Assembly: GCF_003710815.1 (NCBI RefSeq) | Contig: NZ_RHHP01000002.1 | Span: 124,001-188,000, forward strand | Source of the DNA: Brevibacillus centrosporus | GTDB lineage: Bacteria > Bacillota > Bacilli > Brevibacillales > Brevibacillaceae | Direction: 5' to 3' | DNA: 64,000 nt | In this document: one piece after another, positions 37,766-47,838 of the stretch | Numbering within the stretch: position 1 is the first letter of the stretch | Layout: each line of letters opens with the position of its first letter | Position numbers and translations under genes: made by a program | Notes under the pieces: generated by a model | The model's database searches: none | The model's input: only the letters and a program-made list of their open reading frames with translations | What the model was told of the DNA's origin: nothing

Positions 37766-39031
37766 TTATGCAGTTTCTCCACGAACTTCATGACCCTCTT
37801 TGTTCATGAGCTGCGGCTTCACTTTATCACGTACGGTTTCTTCCGTAATGACGCACTTGTCGACGTCTTCACGAGAAGGCAGTTCGTACATCATATCGAG
37901 CATGATTTGCTCGATGATCGCACGAAGTCCGCGTGCACCTGTATTGCGTTTGATCGCTTCTTTCGCGATTTGCAGGAGTGCACCCGCATCGAACTCGAGC
38001 TCGACTCCGTCTAAGCTCAGCAGTTTTTGATACTGCTTCACGAGGGAGTTTTTCGGCTCCGTCAAAATGCGTACGAGCGTCTCTTCATCCAATGGCTCGA
38101 GCGTCGCCAGTACTGGCAAACGACCGACGAACTCTGGAATCAGACCAAATTTCAAAAGGTCTTCTGGAAGTACGTATTTCAGATACTCTCCAGCTTTCAG
38201 ATCGCCTTTTACGCCTTCCGTAAAGTCGGCACCGAAACCGATGACCTTCTTGCCCAAACGGCGCTTGATGATTTGCTCCACCCCGTCAAATGCTCCACCG
38301 CAAATGAACAGGATGTTGGAGGTATCGATCTGGATGAACTCCTGATGCGGATGCTTACGGCCGCCTTGCGGAGGAACACTCGCAACGGTACCTTCCAAAA
38401 TTTTGAGCAAAGCTTGCTGTACGCCTTCACCGGAAACATCGCGTGTGATCGATGGGTTTTCCGATTTGCGAGCGACCTTGTCGATCTCATCGATGTAGAT
38501 AATGCCTTTTTCTGCTTTCTCTACATCGTAATCGGCTGCCTGGATCAGCTTCAGCAAGATATTTTCCACGTCTTCGCCCACATAGCCGGCTTCTGTCAGG
38601 GAAGTGGCATCAGCGATTGCGAACGGAACATTCAAGATGCGAGCCAGCGTTTGCGCCAGCAAGGTTTTACCGCTACCAGTCGGCCCGATCAGCATGATGT
38701 TGGATTTTTGCAGCTCCACATCCTCGATCTTGGCGCCGGAATTAATCCGTTTGTAGTGGTTGTATACCGCGACAGACAGCGATTTTTTCGCCAGATCCTG
38801 ACCGATGACATAGTCGTCCAGGATTTTGCGGATTTCCACTGGCTTCGGGATTTCCTTCATGTCGATTTCTTCTTCCGTGCCCAGCTCTTCCTGTACAATC
38901 TCATTGCACAGTTCGATACACTCGTCACAGATGTATACACCAGGACCAGCTACCAGCTTGCGCACCTGTTCCTGGGACTTGCCGCAGAAGGAGCACTTCA
39001 ATTGGCCTTTGTCGTCGTTAAACTTAAACAT
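37766..39031 (-). CDS. clpX: ClpX ATPase, specificity subunit of ClpXP
   Basis: 421 aa. N-terminal zinc finger CSFCGK...CDEC (about 13-38), Walker [17 protein letters not shown] pore region, Walker [10 protein letters not shown], and the ClpP-binding IGFGAD loop (VIGFGADF). Unfolds substrates and feeds ClpP. ATG 39031 is preferred over the in-frame GTG 39040 because GAGGTGA precedes it and the family begins MFKFN. Lies 20 nt after clpP, so the two are probably cotranscribed, unlike B. subtilis. Confidence 0.97.
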   Translation of the reverse strand: MFKFNDDKGQLKCSFCGKSQEQVRKLVAGPGVYICDECIELCNEIVQEELGTEEEIDMKEIPKPVEIRKILDDYVIGQDLAKKSLSVAVYNHYKRINSGAKIEDVELQKSNIMLIGPTGSGKTLLAQTLARILNVPFAIADATSLTEAGYVGEDVENILLKLIQAADYDVEKAEKGIIYIDEIDKVARKSENPSITRDVSGEGVQQALLKILEGTVASVPPQGGRKHPHQEFIQIDTSNILFICGGAFDGVEQIIKRRLGKKVIGFGADFTEGVKGDLKAGEYLKYVLPEDLLKFGLIPEFVGRLPVLATLEPLDEETLVRILTEPKNSLVKQYQKLLSLDGVELEFDAGALLQIAKEAIKRNTGARGLRAIIEQIMLDMMYELPSREDVDKCVITEETVRDKVKPQLMNKEGHEVRGETA

Positions 39032-39051
39032 GCGCTTCACCTCACAACGGG

Positions 39052-39633
39052 TCAGTTTTTGCGTTCAATAATAGCATCGATCAAGCCATAGGCCTTTGCG
39101 TCCTCTGCGCTCATGAAATTGTCGCGATCCGTATCTGCCTCTACTCGTTCGATAGGCTGACCTGTCCGCTCTGACAAAATTTCATTAAGCTGGCGTTTGG
39201 TTTTGAGGATCCAATCTGCATGAATGCGGATATCCTCTGCTTGCCCGCGCACGCCGCCGAGCGGTTGGTGAATCATGACTTCACTGTTCGGCAGAGCAAA
39301 ACGCTTGCCCTTTGCTCCCGCCGCCAAGAGGAACGCTCCCATGCTTGCTGCCATGCCTACACAGATCGTAGAAACGTCAGGCTTAATGTACTGCATCGTG
39401 TCGTAGATAGCCATGCCTGCGGTTACAGAACCGCCAGGAGAGTTTATGTATAGCGAAATATCTTTGTCCGGATCTTCTGCCTGCAAAAACAGCAGTTGGG
39501 CGACGATCAGATTGGCGACTTCATCATCAATCTCTGTGCCCAAAAGGATAATCCGGTCTTTCAAGAGGCGCGAGTAGATATCATAGGAGCGTTCGCCTCT
39601 GCTCGTTTGTTCAATGACCATAGGGATCAGCAT
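39052..39633 (-). CDS. clpP: ATP-dependent Clp protease proteolytic subunit
   Basis: 193 aa serine protease forming the ClpP barrel. Catalytic Ser in [11 protein letters not shown], His in VMIHQPLGG, Asp in [12 protein letters not shown] 39633 is preceded by AAAGGAGGAAC. No CtsR heptad (GGTCAAA-type) is seen upstream. Confidence 0.98.
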   Translation of the reverse strand: MLIPMVIEQTSRGERSYDIYSRLLKDRIILLGTEIDDEVANLIVAQLLFLQAEDPDKDISLYINSPGGSVTAGMAIYDTMQYIKPDVSTICVGMAASMGAFLLAAGAKGKRFALPNSEVMIHQPLGGVRGQAEDIRIHADWILKTKRQLNEILSERTGQPIERVEADTDRDNFMSAEDAKAYGLIDAIIERKN

Positions 39634-39721
39634 ATGTATGTTCCTCCTTTGCCGAAAAGCATGTGGCTATGCGACCTCGTAATGCAGTGAGAAGGACCTC
39701 GAAAAAAATATCCTTCGGTGG

Positions 39722-39757
39722 AAAAACAAGGCACGAGCGTATCGTGCCTTGTGTTTT
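39722..39757 (-). terminator. Terminator after tig
   Basis: ACAAGGCACGA (39726-39736) pairs exactly with TCGTGCCTTGT (39742-39752) around a 5-nt loop, with a T run on the minus strand. Confidence 0.92.
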
Positions 39758-39812
39758 CCAAAAGTAGCAAGCGGTTGCCCGCCTACTGGTCAATCATTCG
39801 TTCTTCCTAAGC

Positions 39813-41105
39813 TTATGCACTTACTTTGCTTTCTGCAACCAGGAAATCTACTGTTTTGCGAGTTTGAACATCGCGGTACAGGGCTGCCATACCATCTTGA
39901 GCGGAGAAGATTTTACGCAACTCGTCTGCAGGGCGGCCATAAACGCCAGCCAGCTTGTTCAGCTCTTCGTTTACATCTTCTTCTGTTGCTTCGATGTTTT
40001 CAGCTTTTCCGATTGCTTCCAGTGTCAGGGATGTCCGAACACGTGAAGTTGCATCTGCGCGCAGTTGGTCACGCAGTTGGCTTTCGTCCATACCAGAGAA
40101 CTGGAAGTACAGCTCCAATGTCATACCTTGGTATTGGAGACGTTGGCCAAACTCGTTTACCATTTGATCCAGTTCGTGTTCTACCATAACTTCTGGCAGA
40201 TCGATCTCAGCGTTTTCAGCTGCTTTCAGAACGAGTTGCTCACGAACATATTGATCTTTGTCTTGCGCGGATTTTTCTTCGAGTTTTTTCTTGGTGTCAG
40301 CTTTCAGCTCTTCCAGAGTGTCGAACTCGCTCACGTCTTTTGCGAACTCGTCGTCCAAAACTGGCAGGTTTTTGCGCTTCAAGCTAGTCAGTTTCACTTT
40401 GAATACCGCTTCTTTACCAGCGAGGTTTGGAGAGTGGTATTCTTCTGGGAATGTTACGGTAATGTCTTTTTCTTCGCCAACATTCAAGCCTACTACTTGC
40501 TCTTCAAAGCCAGCGATGAAAGTACCGGAACCCAGTTCCAGAGAGTAGTCTTCTGCTTTTCCGCCTTCAAACGCTACACCGTCTTGGAAGCCTTCGAAGT
40601 CGATTACTGCCAGGTCGCCGTTTTGAGCAGCACCCTCTTCAACTGCTACCAGTTCAGCATGACGCTCTTGCATACGCTTCAGCTCAGCATCAACGCTTTC
40701 TTCTGTTACAGAGAAGTCTTTTTCTTCGATGCTCAGGTTTTTGTAGTCGCCGAGTTTCACTTCTGGCTTCACAGTTACAGTCGCTTTGAAGATGAGGTTT
40801 TTTCCTTGCTCCATTTGTGCTACGTCAACTTCTGGACGGTCAACTGGCTCGATGCCAGCTTCTTTCACAGCTTGTCCGTATGCAGTTGGAAGCAGAATGT
40901 CGAGTGCATCCTGATACAAAGATTCTACACCAAAACGCGCTTCAAACATTTTGCGCGGAACTTTCCCTTTACGGAATCCAGGAACCTGAACTTTTTGAAC
41001 CACTTTTTTAAACGCTTGGTCCAATGCTGCGTCTACTTCCGAAGCATCTACTTCAACCGTCAGGACTCCCTGGTTATTCTCTACCTTTTCCCAATTTGCT
41101 GCCAC
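39813..41105 (-). CDS. tig: Trigger factor, ribosome-bound chaperone
   Basis: 430 aa. The N-terminal ribosome-docking loop [10 protein letters not shown] near residue 44 is clear; an FKBP-type prolyl isomerase domain (about 150-245, [10 protein letters not shown]..., [12 protein letters not shown]) and a helical C-terminal chaperone domain follow. GTG 41105 is behind GGAGGGGAAG. Single-gene unit with its own promoter and terminator. Confidence 0.97.
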   Translation of the reverse strand: MAANWEKVENNQGVLTVEVDASEVDAALDQAFKKVVQKVQVPGFRKGKVPRKMFEARFGVESLYQDALDILLPTAYGQAVKEAGIEPVDRPEVDVAQMEQGKNLIFKATVTVKPEVKLGDYKNLSIEEKDFSVTEESVDAELKRMQERHAELVAVEEGAAQNGDLAVIDFEGFQDGVAFEGGKAEDYSLELGSGTFIAGFEEQVVGLNVGEEKDITVTFPEEYHSPNLAGKEAVFKVKLTSLKRKNLPVLDDEFAKDVSEFDTLEELKADTKKKLEEKSAQDKDQYVREQLVLKAAENAEIDLPEVMVEHELDQMVNEFGQRLQYQGMTLELYFQFSGMDESQLRDQLRADATSRVRTSLTLEAIGKAENIEATEEDVNEELNKLAGVYGRPADELRKIFSAQDGMAALYRDVQTRKTVDFLVAESKVSA

Positions 41106-41191
41106 GTAAACTTCCCCTCCTAGATTGGATCAAAGAACACCGCCAGCCATACAGGCTCGGACGATAATATTCTAGCCATTATAACCATTCT

Positions 41192-41219
41192 AGTATAGCA
41201 CAAAACTTTTCATTTTCAA
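41192..41219 (-). promoter_or_regulatory. Probable SigA promoter of tig
   Basis: Minus-strand TTGAAA (41214-41219), 16 bp, TATACT (41192-41197), about 87 nt before the tig start. Confidence 0.55.
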
Positions 41220-41231
41220 CAAGACCCTGTT

Positions 41232-41756
41232 TTAGCGTCTAAGAGAGTATTTTCCTCCCAGACTTTTCACAGGGCTGCCCAGATGATCGTAGAAAGAAAC
41301 CGAGACTTGCACGGCAGTGGATGTTACTCCCGTTTGCTCCAAAATCGCATAGGTCGGGACGTCAAAACCGCGCGGCATCTGGAGGCTTCCGGGGTTGAGG
41401 AACAGGACATCCCGCTCCACGCCACAGACGGGAACATGGGAGTGGCCAAAAATGACGACGTTTGCACCCGTCTCCTCTGCACGGTAATGGAGACGCAGCA
41501 GCGAGCTTTTCACGCCGAACAGATGGCCGTGGGTTTGCAGAATATGTAAATCATTCCATTTCGTCTGCTGCTCCGTCGGGACCGCCTTTGTGGTATCGCA
41601 GTTACCCCTAACGAGCGTCATTTTGGAAAAGGGATCTCGCGTATGATCCACACAGAAATCCCCGCAATGCAGGATTTTCTCTACTTTATGTCTGCCCACA
41701 ACTTGCGCAACTTCCCTCACCAGACCATGGCTGTCGCTCATCACCAGAATCCCCAC
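41232..41756 (-). CDS. ysnB: YfcE/YsnB-type metallophosphodiesterase
   Basis: 174 aa calcineurin-like fold: VMSDSHG near residue 5, HCGDF, VRGNCD, QTHGHLFG and FGHSHVPV supply the two-metal site. Small orphan phosphodiesterases of this kind hydrolyse cyclic or bis-phosphate esters in vitro; the substrate is unknown. GTG 41756 has GAGG 6 nt before it; GTG 41768 is an alternative. Follows rdgB as ysnB follows ysnA in B. subtilis. Confidence 0.87.
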   Translation of the reverse strand: MGILVMSDSHGLVREVAQVVGRHKVEKILHCGDFCVDHTRDPFSKMTLVRGNCDTTKAVPTEQQTKWNDLHILQTHGHLFGVKSSLLRLHYRAEETGANVVIFGHSHVPVCGVERDVLFLNPGSLQMPRGFDVPTYAILEQTGVTSTAVQVSVSFYDHLGSPVKSLGGKYSLRR

Positions 41757-41802
41757 CTGCGACCTCACTCTCCCGTTCTTTCTTTTAGCTGGCGCCGCTT
41801 GC

Positions 41803-42405
41803 TTACTTTTGCTCGCGCAGGACTTGCAGCAATTTTTGCATGGCACGCGCTCTATGGCTGATCTGATTTTTCTCCTCCGGTGCCAGCTGTGCCATCCTTT
41901 TATTTTGCTCGGGCAAATAAAAGACGGGGTCATAGCCGAAGCCGTTCGTCCCAGCCGGTTCGTGTGCGATCATACCTTCGCAGGCACCACTCGTGATGAC
42001 AGGCTCCCCTCCTGGCACAACAAAAGCCAGTGTGCAGCGGAAGCGCGCCGTACGATCCGCATCCGGTACAGCTTCCATTTCCTGCAGGAGCTTGCGCCAA
42101 TTCTCTTCGTCGGTAGCGTCCTCACCTGCATAGCGTGCCGAGTAAACACCCGGTCTCCCCTCCAGGGCATCGACCTCCAAGCCCGAGTCGTCACCGATTG
42201 CAGGCATTCCCAAGTATGTAGAAATCGTCACTGCCTTTTTTATCGCGTTTGCTTCGAATGTTTCTCCATCCTCTACTACTTCAGGCACGTTTTCAAAATT
42301 CGCCAGGCTAATACCTTCCCAGCCTGCTTCCGCAAAGAGTCTGTTAAACTCTTTGACTTTTCCCTGGTTGCGCGTGGCGAGCACCACTTGTTTACGACTA
42401 GACAT
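41803..42405 (-). CDS. rdgB: XTP/dITP diphosphatase (RdgB/Ham1/YsnA)
   Basis: 200 aa. Removes non-canonical purine nucleotides (XTP, dITP) from the pool. [12 protein letters not shown] at the start, [11 protein letters not shown], the loop [11 protein letters not shown] and the C-terminal SHRARAM. ATG 42405 overlaps the rph stop by 8 nt. Confidence 0.97.
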   Translation of the reverse strand: MSSRKQVVLATRNQGKVKEFNRLFAEAGWEGISLANFENVPEVVEDGETFEANAIKKAVTISTYLGMPAIGDDSGLEVDALEGRPGVYSARYAGEDATDEENWRKLLQEMEAVPDADRTARFRCTLAFVVPGGEPVITSGACEGMIAHEPAGTNGFGYDPVFYLPEQNKRMAQLAPEEKNQISHRARAMQKLLQVLREQK

Positions 42406-43159
42406 GGCTTTCCTCCGCTACATTGTCTGCAAACGTCAAAGGTACGTCAGCCAAGGCCTCTTTCTGAGCGGCAACCAGCTGGTTGATCCCTGTTTTGGCA
42501 AGTGCGATCATGTCCTGCAGCTGTTCAGGCGAGAATGGAGCATCCTCCCCGGTACCTTGCAGCTCAACGAATTTGCCTTTGCCTGTCATGACGACGTTCA
42601 TGTCAACGGTAGCTGTCGAATCTTCTTTGTAATTCAAGTCCAGCAGCGTTTCTTCCCCGATGACGCCTACTGAGGTCGCTGCCAGAAAATCGTGCAGGGG
42701 CAGCTGCTTCCAGGTCCCGCTCACCACCAGCTTTTGCATCGCATCAACCAAGGCGACGAATGCACCTGTAATGGAGGCTGTTCTCGTACCGCCATCCGCC
42801 TGAATCACGTCACAATCAATCCAGATCGTCTTCTCGCCCATCGCTTCCAGATGAACGACTGAACGCAGGGCACGCCCGATCAAGCGCTGGATCTCCATCG
42901 TGCGCCCGCCTACTTTCCCTTTGGACGACTCCCGAGCATTGCGCGTTGCTGTCGCTCTCGGGAGCATGGAGTACTCGGCTGTGATCCATCCCTTTCCGCC
43001 ACCACGCATAAACGGAGGTACTCGATCCTCCAGAGTTGCCGTACAAATCACCTTTGTATCTCCGACTTCGATCAAGCAAGATCCTTCTGCGTGTTTAATG
43101 TAATTGCGCGTAATCGTAACTGGGCGCAATTGGTCATGGGCACGGCCATCCACTCTCAT
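42398..43159 (-). CDS. rph: Ribonuclease PH
   Basis: 253 aa phosphorolytic 3'-5' exonuclease that trims tRNA 3' ends. [13 protein letters not shown] at the start, [13 protein letters not shown], the signature [18 protein letters not shown]. First of rph-rdgB-ysnB. In B. subtilis gerM directly precedes rph; here an MFS gene lies between. Confidence 0.97.
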   Translation of the reverse strand: MRVDGRAHDQLRPVTITRNYIKHAEGSCLIEVGDTKVICTATLEDRVPPFMRGGGKGWITAEYSMLPRATATRNARESSKGKVGGRTMEIQRLIGRALRSVVHLEAMGEKTIWIDCDVIQADGGTRTASITGAFVALVDAMQKLVVSGTWKQLPLHDFLAATSVGVIGEETLLDLNYKEDSTATVDMNVVMTGKGKFVELQGTGEDAPFSPEQLQDMIALAKTGINQLVAAQKEALADVPLTFADNVAEESHV

Positions 43160-43342
43160 TCCAAGTTCCTCCTAAATCGCTTTGATACACTTCGCTCATT
43201 ATACCAGAGGCAGGATTTGGTCTGCCACTGAACAAACGTCCAACGGCTATTTGCCTCAATTGCAAATATTCGCATGAATAGGATGATTCCTCCTTCGGGC
43301 GAGAAAAAGGGTTGCGATTGATTTATAAATTCGATTATTATC

Positions 43343-43356
43343 TAATTAGCTAATTA
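43343..43356. promoter_or_regulatory. Perfect 14-bp palindrome before the MFS gene
   Basis: TAATTAGCTAATTA, within three CTAATTA/CTAATTT repeats in an AT-rich stretch 29-42 bp before the MFS start. Placed where an operator would act; the binding protein is unknown. Confidence 0.5.
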
Positions 43357-43384
43357 TCTAATTTATAGAAATCAGGTGATCCTC

Positions 43385-44605
43385 ATGCAATCGGTACACG
43401 TTTTACGCCATCCCAACCTGCGGCGGATGCTCACCGCGAATCTGCTTAGTGGCATCGGGGATTGGTTCAACAGCGTCGCCGTGCTCAGCCTGCTCATGGA
43501 ATTGACGTCAGGCGCAATGGCTGTCGGCATTACGCTTGCTCTGCGAACGCTTCCCCATCTGCTGTTCGGCCCTCTGGGCGGGGTCCTCGCCGACCGCTGG
43601 GACAAAAAGAAAGTCATGATTTTCTGTGACTTTGCCCGTGCTCTTCTCGCTTTGAGCTTCTTGCTCATCTCTTCGGCGGACGACATCTGGCTCGTCTATC
43701 TCGGGACGTTTTCTCTCGTGGCATTCTCCTCGCTGTATCAGCCATCCCGCCTGTCGATCCTGCCTCACCTCGTCGAACCAGAGGAGCTCGCGACTGCAAA
43801 CGCTCTCGATCAAAGCGTGTACGGAATGGTAATGGCGATCGGCTCTTTGATTGGGGGGATTTTTATCGCCTTATGGGGAACAGAGGCTGCTTTCGTCTAC
43901 AACTCCTTGTCGTTCCTTTTGTCTGGAATTCTGATCATGCGTCTTGCCTTTCCTCGTCCCGATCGCAGCTGTCCTTCTCCATCAACGCCTCAAGCTTCTT
44001 ATCGTGATGTGATTGCCTTTGCGGCTCACACTCCGATCGTTCGCTCCATCCTGCTGATGACTGCCCTTTGGCCGATTGGAGGAGGAATCATCAACGTCCT
44101 GATCAGCGTCTATGCCTATCAGGTCTTCCAGGCGGGTGAGATGGGGATCGGTCTATTCTATGGTGCGATTGGTGTTGGCTTTATCCTTGGGGGATTGGCT
44201 GCGGATCGCTTTGCGAAAAAGCTGTACAAAACGTCCTTTTGGAGTCTGTCATTGGAGGGAGTCGCATTAATCCTGACCAGCATGGCTCCCACCATCTACG
44301 TGGCGGCGGTCTGCTATGCCTTGTCCACGATTGCGGGAGGCATCGGAAACGCCAGCTTGCGCACCTTGCTGATGCAGCATGTCCGAAGTGATTATCAAGG
44401 GCGGGTATTCGCCCTAGAAGCAACGGTATCCAACGTACTTATCGGGCTGTCGATGCTGGCTGGAGGCTGGCTGCTCTCTTTTGCGGAGCCCAGACTAGTA
44501 GGGTTTGCTGCTGGGACATGCGTCACGCTTTTCTCTGTCGTCATCGGTTGGAGTCTGTGGAGAGCCTCTCGAAAAAGCGTAGTTAGAAAACTTGGCTCCG
44601 CCTAG
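43385..44605 (+). CDS. MFS transporter (MFS_3-like exporter)
   Basis: 406 aa with about 12 transmembrane segments. The loop motif GVLADRWDKKKVM between TM2 and TM3 is typical of the major facilitator superfamily; the overall style resembles EntS/macrolide-efflux-like exporters. Substrate unknown. ATG 43385 sits 4 nt after AGGTGAT. Plus-strand insertion that separates gerM from rph. Confidence 0.9.
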   Translation: MQSVHVLRHPNLRRMLTANLLSGIGDWFNSVAVLSLLMELTSGAMAVGITLALRTLPHLLFGPLGGVLADRWDKKKVMIFCDFARALLALSFLLISSADDIWLVYLGTFSLVAFSSLYQPSRLSILPHLVEPEELATANALDQSVYGMVMAIGSLIGGIFIALWGTEAAFVYNSLSFLLSGILIMRLAFPRPDRSCPSPSTPQASYRDVIAFAAHTPIVRSILLMTALWPIGGGIINVLISVYAYQVFQAGEMGIGLFYGAIGVGFILGGLAADRFAKKLYKTSFWSLSLEGVALILTSMAPTIYVAAVCYALSTIAGGIGNASLRTLLMQHVRSDYQGRVFALEATVSNVLIGLSMLAGGWLLSFAEPRLVGFAAGTCVTLFSVVIGWSLWRASRKSVVRKLGSA

Positions 44606-44629
44606 CTTTGTGGCAAATTCTTACTGTAC

Positions 44630-44662
44630 AAAAAAACCACGCTCGCAGCGCCGAACGTGGTC
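44630..44662. terminator. Terminator between the MFS gene and gerM
   Basis: ACCACGCTCG (44636-44645) pairs with CGAACGTGGT (44652-44661). On the minus strand seven Ts follow, so it mainly ends gerM; on the plus strand the T run is short. Confidence 0.8.
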
Positions 44663-44678
44663 TTTTGCCTCTGGTAGA

Positions 44679-45734
44679 TTAGAATTGCAGCGGATTTAGC
44701 TGAACGGGACGGCTCACCGGTTTGGTGTAGTCGCCATTCGTCAAGGGCTTACCCTCTACCAATAGCTGCACTTTTGGTGCGCCCGTGCTCTCCGTCAGTG
44801 ACAAAACGAGCGACTCAAGTGCATCCGGACTTGCTTCCTTGCCTTCGTCATACTTGAGGATGTCGTTGCTCAGGTTGACAGTGAGCAGGTCTTTCTCCTG
44901 TTTGACATCCAGGACGCGGGTCGTACGGAGCAGGGAGCTGAACAGCTGCGAGCCTTCTTTCGGCCCTTTGATCAGCTCTTCTACTGTAGCCTTCGCGATG
45001 TCTGCCGTAGCAGGAACCAAACGAGTCACAGGTACAAAATACGTACGGGAGTCATCCAGCTGCCCTTGGAAAAATACTGTCACGGACGATGTGTTGCCCG
45101 GTATGGCGCCATCCGCCAACTCGAGGTTGACTCCATGACCCCGGTCGAGCTGCGTAATCGGCGTGCTGGCTGCCGGCATCTCCGTCAACGGCGTTCCATT
45201 CACCCAGATCTGCACCGTTTTGACGTTGCTGAACTCTGTCATGGCGCGAGTCACCGCATCCAGAATCCGCTTTTCGTCTTTTTCCTCATACGTCTTGAAC
45301 TCTTTGGAAAAGTCGACGGTCGCTACTCCGTTTTTGATGACGATGCCCTTTACTTCTGTCCCTTGCGGCAGTATGGCAGTGAATCCACCCTGGAGCAGGC
45401 TTTCTACCGGCCCACCTTTGACCATGTAGCTCAGAACCTGCTTGGCAACCCCTTCTTCTTTTGGAAGAGTCAAAGATACAGGCACGACGTACCCGTTCGG
45501 ATCCTGCAAGTACACGGTACGCTCAGCTGTTCCCTGCAAGACTGTCTCTGTTCCCTCTGTCGCTGCACCATTGTCAGGCGACGTCAGATCCGGCACATCC
45601 ACTGCCACCTGTGACTGCGGAGGTGCATCGATACTAGTCGCTTCCTTTTCCGGGCCAAAGAGACCGCAGCCTGATAGCAGCAAAGCGCTGACCCCTAGCA
45701 CAGCTGTCGCTTGGCTAATGCTTCGAATCTTCAT
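44679..45734 (-). CDS. gerM: GerM, sporulation/germination lipoprotein
   Basis: 351 aa. Lipoprotein signal with lipobox LLLSGC (Cys near residue 23), then two GerMN domains (about 70-195 and 215-330: TVYLQDPNGYVVPVSL... and SVTVFFQGQLDDSRTYFVPV...). In B. subtilis GerM stabilises the SpoIIIA-SpoIIQ channel complex in engulfment. ATG 45734 follows GGAGGG; the frame continues into racE territory without a better start. Confidence 0.94.
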   Translation of the reverse strand: MKIRSISQATAVLGVSALLLSGCGLFGPEKEATSIDAPPQSQVAVDVPDLTSPDNGAATEGTETVLQGTAERTVYLQDPNGYVVPVSLTLPKEEGVAKQVLSYMVKGGPVESLLQGGFTAILPQGTEVKGIVIKNGVATVDFSKEFKTYEEKDEKRILDAVTRAMTEFSNVKTVQIWVNGTPLTEMPAASTPITQLDRGHGVNLELADGAIPGNTSSVTVFFQGQLDDSRTYFVPVTRLVPATADIAKATVEELIKGPKEGSQLFSSLLRTTRVLDVKQEKDLLTVNLSNDILKYDEGKEASPDALESLVLSLTESTGAPKVQLLVEGKPLTNGDYTKPVSRPVQLNPLQF

Positions 45735-45811
45735 TTCCCAGCCCTCCTCGAGACACTTTGTACTACCATGTATACGAGCAGGGCTTGGGTTTATGCGTTC
45801 AAAGTCGACAA

Positions 45812-46624
45812 TTACGACTGAAAAGACTTTTCCAAGGAGTGGTGTTCGACTTGCACCGGGCATTTCAGCCACTCTTCTGCGATGGAGCGGAAACGCGATG
45901 TTTCCCCACTCGTCACAAACAAATGCTGTGGCACTTCCCGCGTCTGAATACTCTTGATCGCCTCAATCTGATTCGCGAGCTCACTGGCCGTTTCTTCGGC
46001 AGAATTGATCAAAGTGACCTGATCTCCCATCACTTCCTGAATGATCGGTGCCAGCAGCGGATAATGTGTGCACCCCAGGATAAGAGTGTCCAGCTCTTGG
46101 CCGACGAGAGGTGCCAGTGTTTCCCGCACCACGCGGCGTGCCTCATCTGTGTCGGCCATATGGTTCTCCACCAACGGAACAAACGGCGGACAAGCCATGC
46201 CCGACACGATCAAATCGGGTTGAACACGCAGCAATGCGCGCTCATATGCTTTCGTACGGATCGTCGTTTCAGTGCCGATAACTCCGATATGACCCGTTTT
46301 CGTTGCTTTGACAGCAGCACGTGCTCCCGGATCGATCACGCCGATGACCGGCAGCGGCAAATGCGCCTTCGCTTCTTCCAGAACAACTGCAGTCGCAGTG
46401 TTGCATGCAATGACCAACGCTTTTAGCGGAGACTTCATCACAAAATCAATCATCTGAAAACTGTAGGCACGAATTTCTTCCGGTGATTTGGAGCCGTACG
46501 GACAGCGGGCATTATCTCCCACGTATACAATCCGTTCCTCGGGCAGCTGACGCATGACTTCCTTGGCTACGGTTAATCCTCCCACTCCTGAATCAATGAC
46601 GGCTATAGCTCGCTCTCTACTCAT
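45812..46624 (-). CDS. racE: Glutamate racemase
   Basis: 270 aa. Makes D-glutamate for peptidoglycan. Active-site cysteines in IACNTATA and LGCTHYPLL; IDSGVGGLTVAKEV at the start. ATG 46624 (MSRERAIAV) with GGGGAGA upstream; the open frame reaches 46693 but looks non-coding. Leads racE-gerM as in B. subtilis. Confidence 0.96.
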   Translation of the reverse strand: MSRERAIAVIDSGVGGLTVAKEVMRQLPEERIVYVGDNARCPYGSKSPEEIRAYSFQMIDFVMKSPLKALVIACNTATAVVLEEAKAHLPLPVIGVIDPGARAAVKATKTGHIGVIGTETTIRTKAYERALLRVQPDLIVSGMACPPFVPLVENHMADTDEARRVVRETLAPLVGQELDTLILGCTHYPLLAPIIQEVMGDQVTLINSAEETASELANQIEAIKSIQTREVPQHLFVTSGETSRFRSIAEEWLKCPVQVEHHSLEKSFQS

Positions 46625-46793
46625 GCAATTGTGTCTCCCCTGTTGTGATGAATATAGTACAGCATACCACTCTGACATGTGTGCTACTACCATATGCGTA
46701 GTTTAAATTTCTTGTACTCCGCGAATGCCGCACACACACTGGGCCCTTTTCATACGTTGGGAATGAGAATTGCCTAAGGCAGGAGGAATTTCC

Positions 46794-47753
46794 TTGGAAG
46801 AACAAACCAAGCAGCTGCTGGACTGGAGTCAGTGGGGCCGTCAGTGGATTGAACGCATGAGAGACCAGAAAAAATGGAATCGCGAGCTAGAGCATCACCT
46901 GCATAAATTCGAAGAAACCTTTATCCAATTGGGCAGGAAGGCAGCACGGCTGAATGCTGACACCCAATCCGAGGAGCTGCCTGTCCTATTGGCGCGCGCG
47001 GAAGAAGTACAGGAGCAGTTTCACCGTTTCCTGCGTCTGGTGCAGTTAAACGAGCCTGAGAAGATTGATGCAGTCGTCACTCCCGTTTCCTACCCTTCCC
47101 AGCGCGAGCCTGTTCCTGTCGCCCGCCCTCTCGCTGCTGGCCGCCATACACTGCCCCCGCTCCCCTACAGCTACGATGCACTGGAACCGCATATCGACGC
47201 GGAAACGATGCGGATCCATCATGACAAGCTGCATAAAAAATATGTAGACGACTTGAATACAGCCGAGCTGAAGCTCGCCGAAGCACGCGCCAACGGAAAC
47301 TTTGATCTGATTCGGCATTGGGAGCGCGAACTGGCATTCAACGGCGCTGGACACTACCTCCATACCATTTTCTGGCCATCGATGAGCCCAAATGGGGGCG
47401 GGGAACCGAGCGGAGATCTGGCGGAAGCAATCCGACGCTACTTTGGCTCGTACTCCTCGTTTCAAGCACAGTTCACCCAGGCGGCAAACAAAGTGGAAGG
47501 TCCGGGTTGGGCGATCCTCGTCTGGTCACCTCGCGCCCAGCATCTGGAGATTTTAATGGCGGAAAAGCACCAAAACCTGTCTCAATGGGATACGGTCCCC
47601 CTGCTCGTCCTCGATGTCTGGGAGCATTCGTATTTTCTGCATTACCAAAATGAACGGGACCGCTACGTAAACGCCTGGTGGAACATCGTCAACTGGCGGT
47701 ACGTCGAGGAGCGCTTTGCCCAAGCCCGGAAGCTGCGCTGGCAGCCATACTGA
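46794..47753 (+). CDS. Fe/Mn superoxide dismutase with N-terminal helical extension
   Basis: 319 aa, where a usual SodA has about 200. The SOD part starts near residue 115 (LPPLPYSYDALEPHID). Metal ligands can be seen: His in EPHIDAETMRIHHDKLH, His in FNGAGHYLHTIFW, Asp and His in LDVWEHSYFLHYQN. The first about 110 residues are charged and helical (QWGRQWIERMRDQKKWNRELEHH within two short stretches), without a signal peptide; a similar extension is known in B. subtilis SodF. TTG 46794 is preceded by AGGAGG at 7 nt. Confidence 0.9.
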   Translation: MEEQTKQLLDWSQWGRQWIERMRDQKKWNRELEHHLHKFEETFIQLGRKAARLNADTQSEELPVLLARAEEVQEQFHRFLRLVQLNEPEKIDAVVTPVSYPSQREPVPVARPLAAGRHTLPPLPYSYDALEPHIDAETMRIHHDKLHKKYVDDLNTAELKLAEARANGNFDLIRHWERELAFNGAGHYLHTIFWPSMSPNGGGEPSGDLAEAIRRYFGSYSSFQAQFTQAANKVEGPGWAILVWSPRAQHLEILMAEKHQNLSQWDTVPLLVLDVWEHSYFLHYQNERDRYVNAWWNIVNWRYVEERFAQARKLRWQPY

Positions 47754-47783
47754 TTTCCTTGCAAGTGAACGGAACCTCAAGCA

Positions 47784-47830
47784 AAAGTCCCCGCACTTCC
47801 TCTATAGGCAAATGAAGGGGACTTTATTTT
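47784..47830. terminator. Bidirectional terminator between sod and phzF
   Basis: AAAGTCCCC (47784-47792) pairs with GGGGACTTT (47817-47825), with a partly paired interior; T-rich tails lie on both sides. Confidence 0.7.
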
Positions 47831-47838
47831 CGAAAAAA

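Noticed and set aside
39634-39720. CtsR operator before clpP
   Set aside because: No GGTCAAA heptads found in either orientation.
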